Source: Halictus rubicundus
Taxonomy: Eukaryota > Arthropoda > Insecta > Hymenoptera > Halictidae
Length of the DNA stretch: 64,000 nt
Direction: 5' to 3'
Assembly (NCBI RefSeq): GCF_050948215.1
Contig: NC_135164.1
Coordinates: forward strand, 10,586,697-10,650,696
Below are positions 40,701 through 48,578 of this stretch, piece after piece. Made by a program: the position numbers and the translations under genes. Each line of letters starts with the position of its first letter. Within the stretch, counting starts at the first letter, position 1. The notes under the pieces are model-generated. The model searched no databases. It saw only the letters and a program-made list of their open reading frames with translations, and had not been told where the DNA came from.

Positions 40701-41113
40701 TGGAGGAGTGCCCTGCTTGGGCCGGGCCGCGCCGTGTCCTGCGAGCCGCAGTGGGCGGGTGGGACCTCGCGCTGCCGACCGTGGTCGACCACATGGTCGG
40801 CAGCGTGGGGTCGTGGAAGGCGGTGGCCTCCTTCTGCGAGGATGTTATGAAGCAGAAGGAGGCCGCCGAGCGGGCCCGGGAGCGGGACCCGGGCTCCGCG
40901 AGGAGGGTGTGGGCGCGGGGACGACCCCCGCGCCGACGTGTGCCCCCCCGGATGGGGGCGGAGAGGGTAGGGAGGGCGCGGGGGTCTCCCCCGCGTCAAC
41001 GTGTGCCCCCGGTTGTGGGGGGCGGAGTGGGGCTGGCGCGGGGAGTCTCCCCGCGCCCTGTTATGCCCCCACAACTGGGGGCGGTGAACTCGGGGGCCCG
41101 GGGTGTGAGCTGA
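37775..41113 (+). CDS. LINE copy 1 ORF2, APE endonuclease-reverse transcriptase
   Basis: This 1112-residue protein catalyses target-primed reverse transcription. The APE domain occupies about 1-225: QANLNHCRQAQD near 14, catalytic Glu43 in ATEPY, GDLNAR with Asp132, SIVDVSF, and Ser206-Asp207-His208. RT spans about 440-750: SAYRPVCLLDEAGKLFERI, YGFRRGRST, VSLDISNAFNALPW, GVPQGSVLGPLLWNL, and the catalytic box Tyr669-Ala-Asp-Asp672. A CX2CX8HX4C knuckle sits at 962-979. The tail after about 1040 has three Pro/Arg repeats. No stop or frameshift interrupts it. The start overlaps the ORF1 stop as TAATG, suggesting translation by termination and reinitiation. Confidence 0.95.
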   Translation: MAHIPRWSPLPVLQANLNHCRQAQDLMVQCLEEWGVGLAVATEPYRVPDHPHWSGDDDGSVAIWWRRHSATVPPCSVVERGRGMVMVKWGRFLVVGCYSSPSYDSAELGMFLDRLGLMIAPYIAGPVLVLGDLNARSSTWGNPGTNARGGVLEDWAEGMELRLLNRGSVPTCVRWNGWSIVDVSFATAAASRRVSNWRVWSGETLSDHSYVLMDVAVVSDSPLDTPLRRGTPSAPRWALKRLDGDLLRAAIIGSAWPSAREREADEGAAWIRGTLQMICDVAMPRVRAQPPRKSVYWWSGELAELRSSAGRARRQYARARRRHFLGGDAEPRVAELYREYRSAAVALKRAIAAAKAKAWDELLLTLREDPWGRPYKAVLGKLRPWASPVTERLDPELLGRVVDTLFPLSEGGRERAPGPAIEWSDEFRVTEWELYQAVRELRARGKKAPGPDGVPGGIMALAMEVLAPAFRSVMDASLRRGVFPTVWKEACLVLLQKEGKPAESPSAYRPVCLLDEAGKLFERIIAARLVEHLSRGGPDLSDSQYGFRRGRSTIDALERLRLLRERAVARGRVLIAVSLDISNAFNALPWSEIMGALDYFQVPPYLREVVGDYLRDREVVFTGRYGTVHSRETHRGVPQGSVLGPLLWNLAYDAVLRVVLPPDTGVICYADDTLVYAEGEDWRRTRHLGEAALDCVIGRIRRMGLTVAATKTEAIWLHSPREWRLPRGQDLRIRVAETSVAIGPRMRYLGLIIDGRWRFDGHFELLAPRLERTAAALARLLPNVGGPDVKVRRLYVEVVRSIALYGAPVWHRSLEASTPSRKLLERVRRRLALRVIRGYRTISTEAAGLLAVIPPFTVVAAERAKLYHIARSFRRPPGVELTREEEEELEGQNRQARTESLSEWRALLTPSTRPIVRALLPIFHIWCGRRGRLTFRLTQVLSGHGCFGEYLHRMGREPTTQCHHCGEDVDTARHTLEECPAWAGPRRVLRAAVGGWDLALPTVVDHMVGSVGSWKAVASFCEDVMKQKEAAERARERDPGSARRVWARGRPPRRRVPPRMGAERVGRARGSPPRQRVPPVVGGGVGLARGVSPRPVMPPQLGAVNSGARGVS

Positions 41114-41708
41114 CCCGGGCCCCCGGGGGGGAGCATAGCTCCCCCCGTGATAGGCCGACACCCCCCGGGTTAATTTCCCGGTTTGGGGGGGTGTCGGTCC
41201 GTCCCTCCCGTTAGGGGAGGGGGATTCGTGGGGGGATTTGGGTGAGGAAGGGTCGGGGCGTGCCGGATCGCGCCTCCGACGGCCCTTCCTTCCGGTGGCG
41301 GCGTCCTCTTGCTCTGGCCGGGGCTGGTTCCTTCGGGACATTGGCCCCGAGCGGGGCACGAGGACTCCGGGAGCTGTGGGTGGACCGAGCTGGGGCTCGG
41401 GAAGCCCAATCCGAAGGCTCCAGGGATGGGGACACCGGGCGGGTCCCTCCGCCCGGGGTCTTATAGCGTAGGCAGTGGGGGAGGTTAACCCCTCCCCCGG
41501 GGTGGCATGTATTAGCTGGGAGGTGTCCTGTTGAGTACTCGCGTGATCCAGGCACCTCCCATGTAGCTTAGGTGGGCGTGAGGTTTTAGTGGGTAGTCTC
41601 CGGGGGCTCCGCCCCCCGGAGAGAATCCCACATAACCCCGGCTTCCCCCAGGGAGCCGGGGTATGTATAAAACATTTCCTCACGATAAAAAAAAAAAAAA
41701 AAAAAAAA
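41114..41708 (+). other. 3' UTR and poly(A) tail of LINE copy 1
   Basis: About 573 nt ending CACGAT then A22. Two strong stems lie near the end: TCTCCGGGGG/CCCCCGGAGA (41597-41606 with 41613-41622) and CCCCGGCT/AGCCGGGG (41636-41643 with 41654-41661). Structures of this sort are what LINE reverse transcriptases recognise for priming. Confidence 0.7.
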
Positions 41709-44700
41709 GGGTTAGGGTTAGGGTTAGGGTTAGGGTTAGGGTTAGGGTTAGGGTTAGGGTTAGGGTTAGGGTTAGGGTTAGGGTTAGGGTTAGGGTTAGG
41801 GTTAGGGTTAGGGTTAGGGTTAGGGTTAGGGTTAGGGTTAGGGTTAGGGTTAGGGTTAGGGTTAGGGTTAGGGTTAGGGTTAGGGTTAGGGTTAGGGTTA
41901 GGGTTAGGGTTAGGGTTAGGGTTAGGGTTAGGGTTAGGGTTAGGGTTAGGGTTAGGGTTAGGGTTAGGGTTAGGGTTAGGGTTAGGGTTAGGGTTAGGGT
42001 TAGGGTTAGGGTTAGGGTTAGGGTTAGGGTTAGGGTTAGGGTTAGGGTTAGGGTTAGGGTTAGGGTTAGGGTTAGGGTTAGGGTTAGGGTTAGGGTTAGG
42101 GTTAGGGTTAGGGTTAGGGTTAGGGTTAGGGTTAGGGTTAGGGTTAGGGTTAGGGTTAGGGTTAGGGTTAGGGTTAGGGTTAGGGTTAGGGTTAGGGTTA
42201 GGGTTAGGGTTAGGGTTAGGGTTAGGGTTAGGGTTAGGGTTAGGGTTAGGGTTAGGGTTAGGGTTAGGGTTAGGGTTAGGGTTAGGGTTAGGGTTAGGGT
42301 TAGGGTTAGGGTTAGGGTTAGGGTTAGGGTTAGGGTTAGGGTTAGGGTTAGGGTTAGGGTTAGGGTTAGGGTTAGGGTTAGGGTTAGGGTTAGGGTTAGG
42401 GTTAGGGTTAGGGTTAGGGTTAGGGTTAGGGTTAGGGTTAGGGTTAGGGTTAGGGTTAGGGTTAGGGTTAGGGTTAGGGTTAGGGTTAGGGTTAGGGTTA
42501 GGGTTAGGGTTAGGGTTAGGGTTAGGGTTAGGGTTAGGGTTAGGGTTAGGGTTAGGGTTAGGGTTAGGGTTAGGGTTAGGGTTAGGGTTAGGGTTAGGGT
42601 TAGGGTTAGGGTTAGGGTTAGGGTTAGGGTTAGGGTTAGGGTTAGGGTTAGGGTTAGGGTTAGGGTTAGGGTTAGGGTTAGGGTTAGGGTTAGGGTTAGG
42701 GTTAGGGTTAGGGTTAGGGTTAGGGTTAGGGTTAGGGTTAGGGTTAGGGTTAGGGTTAGGGTTAGGGTTAGGGTTAGGGTTAGGGTTAGGGTTAGGGTTA
42801 GGGTTAGGGTTAGGGTTAGGGTTAGGGTTAGGGTTAGGGTTAGGGTTAGGGTTAGGGTTAGGGTTAGGGTTAGGGTTAGGGTTAGGGTTAGGGTTAGGGT
42901 TAGGGTTAGGGTTAGGGTTAGGGTTAGGGTTAGGGTTAGGGTTAGGGTTAGGGTTAGGGTTAGGGTTAGGGTTAGGGTTAGGGTTAGGGTTAGGGTTAGG
43001 GTTAGGGTTAGGGTTAGGGTTAGGGTTAGGGTTAGGGTTAGGGTTAGGGTTAGGGTTAGGGTTAGGGTTAGGGTTAGGGTTAGGGTTAGGGTTAGGGTTA
43101 GGGTTAGGGTTAGGGTTAGGGTTAGGGTTAGGGTTAGGGTTAGGGTTAGGGTTAGGGTTAGGGTTAGGGTTAGGGTTAGGGTTAGGGTTAGGGTTAGGGT
43201 TAGGGTTAGGGTTAGGGTTAGGGTTAGGGTTAGGGTTAGGGTTAGGGTTAGGGTTAGGGTTAGGGTTAGGGTTAGGGTTAGGGTTAGGGTTAGGGTTAGG
43301 GTTAGGGTTAGGGTTAGGGTTAGGGTTAGGGTTAGGGTTAGGGTTAGGGTTAGGGTTAGGGTTAGGGTTAGGGTTAGGGTTAGGGTTAGGGTTAGGGTTA
43401 GGGTTAGGGTTAGGGTTAGGGTTAGGGTTAGGGTTAGGGTTAGGGTTAGGGTTAGGGTTAGGGTTAGGGTTAGGGTTAGGGTTAGGGTTAGGGTTAGGGT
43501 TAGGGTTAGGGTTAGGGTTAGGGTTAGGGTTAGGGTTAGGGTTAGGGTTAGGGTTAGGGTTAGGGTTAGGGTTAGGGTTAGGGTTAGGGTTAGGGTTAGG
43601 GTTAGGGTTAGGGTTAGGGTTAGGGTTAGGGTTAGGGTTAGGGTTAGGGTTAGGGTTAGGGTTAGGGTTAGGGTTAGGGTTAGGGTTAGGGTTAGGGTTA
43701 GGGTTAGGGTTAGGGTTAGGGTTAGGGTTAGGGTTAGGGTTAGGGTTAGGGTTAGGGTTAGGGTTAGGGTTAGGGTTAGGGTTAGGGTTAGGGTTAGGGT
43801 TAGGGTTAGGGTTAGGGTTAGGGTTAGGGTTAGGGTTAGGGTTAGGGTTAGGGTTAGGGTTAGGGTTAGGGTTAGGGTTAGGGTTAGGGTTAGGGTTAGG
43901 GTTAGGGTTAGGGTTAGGGTTAGGGTTAGGGTTAGGGTTAGGGTTAGGGTTAGGGTTAGGGTTAGGGTTAGGGTTAGGGTTAGGGTTAGGGTTAGGGTTA
44001 GGGTTAGGGTTAGGGTTAGGGTTAGGGTTAGGGTTAGGGTTAGGGTTAGGGTTAGGGTTAGGGTTAGGGTTAGGGTTAGGGTTAGGGTTAGGGTTAGGGT
44101 TAGGGTTAGGGTTAGGGTTAGGGTTAGGGTTAGGGTTAGGGTTAGGGTTAGGGTTAGGGTTAGGGTTAGGGTTAGGGTTAGGGTTAGGGTTAGGGTTAGG
44201 GTTAGGGTTAGGGTTAGGGTTAGGGTTAGGGTTAGGGTTAGGGTTAGGGTTAGGGTTAGGGTTAGGGTTAGGGTTAGGGTTAGGGTTAGGGTTAGGGTTA
44301 GGGTTAGGGTTAGGGTTAGGGTTAGGGTTAGGGTTAGGGTTAGGGTTAGGGTTAGGGTTAGGGTTAGGGTTAGGGTTAGGGTTAGGGTTAGGGTTAGGGT
44401 TAGGGTTAGGGTTAGGGTTAGGGTTAGGGTTAGGGTTAGGGTTAGGGTTAGGGTTAGGGTTAGGGTTAGGGTTAGGGTTAGGGTTAGGGTTAGGGTTAGG
44501 GTTAGGGTTAGGGTTAGGGTTAGGGTTAGGGTTAGGGTTAGGGTTAGGGTTAGGGTTAGGGTTAGGGTTAGGGTTAGGGTTAGGGTTAGGGTTAGGGTTA
44601 GGGTTAGGGTTAGGGTTAGGGTTAGGGTTAGGGTTAGGGTTAGGGTTAGGGTTAGGGTTAGGGTTAGGGTTAGGGTTAGGGTTAGGGTTAGGGTTAGGGT

Positions 44701-45834
44701 TAGGGTTAGGGTTAGGGTTAGGGTTAGGGTTAGGGTTAGGGTTAGGGTTAGGGTTAGGGTTAGGGTTAGGGTTAGGGTTAGGGTTAGGGTTAGGGTTAGG
44801 GTTAGGGTTAGGGTTAGGGTTAGGGTTAGGGTTAGGGTTAGGGTTAGGGTTAGGGTTAGGGTTAGGGTTAGGGTTAGGGTTAGGGTTAGGGTTAGGGTTA
44901 GGGTTAGGGTTAGGGTTAGGGTTAGGGTTAGGGTTAGGGTTAGGGTTAGGGTTAGGGTTAGGGTTAGGGTTAGGGTTAGGGTTAGGGTTAGGGTTAGGGT
45001 TAGGGTTAGGGTTAGGGTTAGGGTTAGGGTTAGGGTTAGGGTTAGGGTTAGGGTTAGGGTTAGGGTTAGGGTTAGGGTTAGGGTTAGGGTTAGGGTTAGG
45101 GTTAGGGTTAGGGTTAGGGTTAGGGTTAGGGTTAGGGTTAGGGTTAGGGTTAGGGTTAGGGTTAGGGTTAGGGTTAGGGTTAGGGTTAGGGTTAGGGTTA
45201 GGGTTAGGGTTAGGGTTAGGGTTAGGGTTAGGGTTAGGGTTAGGGTTAGGGTTAGGGTTAGGGTTAGGGTTAGGGTTAGGGTTAGGGTTAGGGTTAGGGT
45301 TAGGGTTAGGGTTAGGGTTAGGGTTAGGGTTAGGGTTAGGGTTAGGGTTAGGGTTAGGGTTAGGGTTAGGGTTAGGGTTAGGGTTAGGGTTAGGGTTAGG
45401 GTTAGGGTTAGGGTTAGGGTTAGGGTTAGGGTTAGGGTTAGGGTTAGGGTTAGGGTTAGGGTTAGGGTTAGGGTTAGGGTTAGGGTTAGGGTTAGGGTTA
45501 GGGTTAGGGTTAGGGTTAGGGTTAGGGTTAGGGTTAGGGTTAGGGTTAGGGTTAGGGTTAGGGTTAGGGTTAGGGTTAGGGTTAGGGTTAGGGTTAGGGT
45601 TAGGGTTAGGGTTAGGGTTAGGGTTAGGGTTAGGGTTAGGGTTAGGGTTAGGGTTAGGGTTAGGGTTAGGGTTAGGGTTAGGGTTAGGGTTAGGGTTAGG
45701 GTTAGGGTTAGGGTTAGGGTTAGGGTTAGGGTTAGGGTTAGGGTTAGGGTTAGGGTTAGGGTTAGGGTTAGGGTTAGGGTTAGGGTTAGGGTTAGGGTTA
45801 GGGTTAGGGTTAGGGTTAGGGTTAGGGGTAGGGT
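41709..45834 (+). repeat. TTAGGG telomeric array 2 (about 4.1 kb, ~687 units)
   Basis: By eye it is essentially perfect TTAGGG, starting GGGTTA right after the poly(A) of copy 1. The only variant I see is at the right end, where TTAGGGGTAGGGT precedes copy 2. The hexamer lacks stops in two forward frames, so it gives false Leu-Gly and Val-Arg ORFs. Confidence 0.98.
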
Positions 45835-46430
45835 GGGGACCGAGGGGATATGGGCTTAGTAGTGGTGACTCGGATCCACTACTAGGTATACCACAGTGGT
45901 GGTGGTCATATCCCTAAAATCCTCTACGCTCCACCTCCTCGTGGTGGTCCCTGGGAACACACATAGTTGTGTGTTGCTAACGGAGCGAGGGGTATTCCGC
46001 GGGAAGTAGTCCCAATGATGTGTGAGGCGATGCCGGCGGGATCTTCGGATCCTGGCAGGGCCTCCCTTGCCGGTAAGGTTCACACGGAGGGATGAAAAAC
46101 CGCGGAATGGGTCCTGCGATAACGACCGGGGAGGTCGCCGCAGGGCTCTTGCCGTAAACCGGTGGTCATGTTTTACCGGAACGGTGGTCTTGCCTTAACC
46201 GGCCGGGCCGCGAGGATGATAACCTCTATAAAAAATCCCCAACCCTAAGCTTCGGTGCGCGGCGAGAGGGTACGCCCTGGCAACAGGGCGTGGCTGGTGG
46301 GGTACACCAGTCGCGAGCGCACCAACAACCACTGGATACCTGGCGCCTCCAGTGCGTATCTAGCCTTACCCGGGTAGTGGGGGCTCTGCCCGGGTGGACC
46401 TCTTTTCCCGCCATATTCGTGGGATTCATT
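45835..46430 (+). promoter_or_regulatory. 5' UTR of LINE copy 2
   Basis: Nearly identical to the copy 1 leader over the first 550 bp and keeps the same stems. Small changes cluster in the last part, approaching ATG 46431. Confidence 0.6.
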
Positions 46431-48578
46431 ATGGAATACTCTAAAAATATAAAGGACGAGGTTAAGGAGGGGTTACCACACCCGAAAGTGGTAGTGGAGG
46501 GAGTGGGGGCGGTCTTAGACCTCTCCCAGGAGGAGAGGCACCGGACCCCAGCTCTTGGGGACCGGCCCTTTCTCCGGCCGGAGAGGGGAACGAGGGGGCG
46601 TGGTCGGCGCGGCGAGTCGGTGGACAGATTGTCCATCGTCTCGACCCAGTCGGCCCCCCCCATCCCCAGCGTTGCGGGCGTAAAACGCTCACTGCCGCCG
46701 ACTCCGGGCAGGACGTCGCCGACTCCGTCGGTCGGCAAACGGGAGCGGCGGGAGGACGATGTCCGCCCGGATATAAGGGCCATGCTTCCCGGGGAACTGT
46801 CCGCATTTATTGCGGAACAGTCCGACATCACCCGGGAGCTAGCGGAGGCGAGCAGAAACCTTAAGGGTACCCACCTTAAGGGGATCCGCGACGCCTCCGC
46901 GGATATTAAGGCGGCAGTGAGGGAGTTGGAGCGTAGGGGGGTCCAGGCTGGACCCCCTGCCGACTCCCGCGGCCCTGTATCCCAAGCGGACGCCGGGGAC
47001 GCCGCGCTGCGGCTGGAGAATGCGGCGCTCCGGAGGGAGCTGTTGGAGACCCGCGACACGCTTCGAGCCATCAGGGGGGAACTGATGGTGATGAAGCGGT
47101 TGCGGGACGCTCCCCCCCTGCCGCAGGTCTCCACCGCCGAGGTCGGCGAGGTCATCGCGACCCAGCCGGCGCAGCTGGACCTTATGGCCCAGATGAAGGC
47201 CCTCATGGAGGAGGGCCTCAGATCCCTCCGCGAAGAAATGCGGAGGGAGCTGCGCCGGGTGGCCGGACATGGTGCCCGTGGGGACCCCCGGCCGCCGCCG
47301 CCGGCCCCTCCGGCGCCGCCGCGGCCCGCCCCTGCGCCTGCTCCGCCGACGCCTGCCCCTGCCCCTGCCCCGGGGACGGGGGAGAGGCAGAAGAAGAAGA
47401 AGAAAAAGAAGAAGGGGAAGAAGGCTGGGGAGGCTCCCCAGCCTTCGGTCGCCCGCCCGGCCCCGCCCCCTACGCCCACACCGGGTACCCCAGCTAAGCC
47501 GGGGACTTGGGCGGAGGTGGTCGGGAGGCGGGCCATCTCCGCGGCCAAGGCCGCTGCTAAGGCCGCGGCTGATGTGGCGGCAGCCATCACGGCTGGCGCC
47601 CCGAAGAGGAGGGCCGCTGTCCCCGCCTCGAAGGGCGGGAAATCAGCGGCGAAGGTCAGGGCCCCGCCACGCTCCGCGGCAGTCACCGTGACTGTCCCGG
47701 AGGGGAGCGGGGCCTCGTATGAGGAGGCCATTAGGAGGGCCCGCCAGGGCGTCGACTTAGACGCCCTCGGCATCGGGGCCCTCCATTGGAAGAGGGCGGT
47801 AACCGGGGGCCTCATTATTGAGGTCCCCGGTGCCGATGGGGGCCCCAAGGCCGATGCCTTGGCCGCCAAGATGGCCGCCGTCCTGGGGGGGATGGACGTT
47901 AAGGTATCCAGGCCCGTGAAGAAGGCGGAATTCCGCCTCACGGGCCTGGAGGTTTCCGTGACCCCCCAGGAGGTAGTGGAGGCGGTATCTAAAGCCGGGG
48001 GCTGCACCGCCGAGTCCGTCCGGGTGGGGGAGCTTAAGGCTCCGCCCGGCGGGCTCGGCACCGTATGGGTGCAGTGCCCGGCCGTGGCGGCCCTGGCCAT
48101 CGAAAAGGCCGGGAAATTGCGCGTGGGGTGGTCCACCGCCCAGGTGGTTGTGCTGGCGGCTCGGCCGCTGCAGTGCTTCCGCTGCCTTGCCCTTGGGCAT
48201 GTTCGGCAGCGGTGCACTGCGGAGGTCGACCGCAGCGGTCACTGCTACCGCTGCGGTGACGCCACCCACCGGGCGGTGGAGTGTAAGGCGCCGCCCCATT
48301 GCGTCGTTTGCGCGGCCTTGGGGAGACCGGCGGGCCACAAGGCGGGGAGCAAGGCGTGCTCCCCGCCACCAAAGGCCAAGAAGGGGAAAAAGGGGGCGGG
48401 CGGTGTGGCGCCCACCCCAGTTTCGCCCCCGGATACTCCGGCGGCGAAAACGGCCGGTCCCCCAACCTCAAAGGGGGAGAGTATGGAGGTGGAGGTGGCC
48501 CCCAGCGGGGCGGGGGGCAAAGACCCCCCGCCACCCGCACCGGCGGCTAAGGAGGGGACCAGCGCGAAGGCCAATTAA
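46290..48578 (+). CDS. LINE copy 2 ORF1, CCHC zinc-knuckle protein
   Basis: This 762-residue frame has the same layout as in copy 1: basic/coiled-coil part, Pro/Ala stretch, Lys run, three zinc knuckles. The alternative start ATG 46431 reads MEYSKNIKDEVKEG. Residues about 48-240 differ from copy 1 at many positions and by small indels (for example KRSLPPTPGRTSPTP against KRSLTPPGVQQSTP). From the Pro/Ala stretch to the knuckles the two are nearly the same. The N-terminal part therefore has a different history from the rest. It ends TAATG into ORF2. Confidence 0.92.
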   Translation: MAGGVHQSRAHQQPLDTWRLQCVSSLTRVVGALPGWTSFPAIFVGFIMEYSKNIKDEVKEGLPHPKVVVEGVGAVLDLSQEERHRTPALGDRPFLRPERGTRGRGRRGESVDRLSIVSTQSAPPIPSVAGVKRSLPPTPGRTSPTPSVGKRERREDDVRPDIRAMLPGELSAFIAEQSDITRELAEASRNLKGTHLKGIRDASADIKAAVRELERRGVQAGPPADSRGPVSQADAGDAALRLENAALRRELLETRDTLRAIRGELMVMKRLRDAPPLPQVSTAEVGEVIATQPAQLDLMAQMKALMEEGLRSLREEMRRELRRVAGHGARGDPRPPPPAPPAPPRPAPAPAPPTPAPAPAPGTGERQKKKKKKKKGKKAGEAPQPSVARPAPPPTPTPGTPAKPGTWAEVVGRRAISAAKAAAKAAADVAAAITAGAPKRRAAVPASKGGKSAAKVRAPPRSAAVTVTVPEGSGASYEEAIRRARQGVDLDALGIGALHWKRAVTGGLIIEVPGADGGPKADALAAKMAAVLGGMDVKVSRPVKKAEFRLTGLEVSVTPQEVVEAVSKAGGCTAESVRVGELKAPPGGLGTVWVQCPAVAALAIEKAGKLRVGWSTAQVVVLAARPLQCFRCLALGHVRQRCTAEVDRSGHCYRCGDATHRAVECKAPPHCVVCAALGRPAGHKAGSKACSPPPKAKKGKKGAGGVAPTPVSPPDTPAAKTAGPPTSKGESMEVEVAPSGAGGKDPPPPAPAAKEGTSAKAN

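Larger units (their letters stand above)
35035..41708 (+). mobile_element. Telomere-specific R1-clade LINE, copy 1 (full length)
   Basis: A 6.65-kb non-LTR retrotransposon lies inside TTAGGG repeats with both ORFs intact and a 22-nt poly(A) tail. R1-clade features are an ORF1 with CCHC knuckles, an ORF2 with APE endonuclease, RT and C-terminal zinc knuckle, and no LTRs. The 5' junction is TTAGGGT / GGGGACC; the 3' junction is poly(A) / GGGTTA. Bottom-strand cleavage between C and T of CCCTAA would produce this 3' junction, as described for Bombyx TRAS1. The TAATG ORF overlap matches the arrangement described for SART1. It is GC-rich compared with flanking DNA. TRAS versus SART placement needs a phylogeny. 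Confidence 0.93.

Noticed and set aside
40496..41683. A 395-residue minus-strand open frame over the end of ORF2 and the 3' UTR of copy 1
   Set aside because: It is a Pro/Arg-rich shadow of GC-rich sequence and is broken into different pieces in copy 2 (51299-52490).
41589..45917. A 1442-residue open frame of alternating Leu-Gly, and a 1398-residue Val-Arg frame beside it
   Set aside because: These are translations of the TTAGGG hexamer, which lacks stops in those frames. They are not genes.
46226..48217. A 663-residue minus-strand open frame opposite LINE copy 2 ORF1 (and 35426-36742 opposite copy 1)
   Set aside because: High GC makes stops rare on the antisense strand. The frame has no recognisable domain and the sense frame has clear zinc knuckles.
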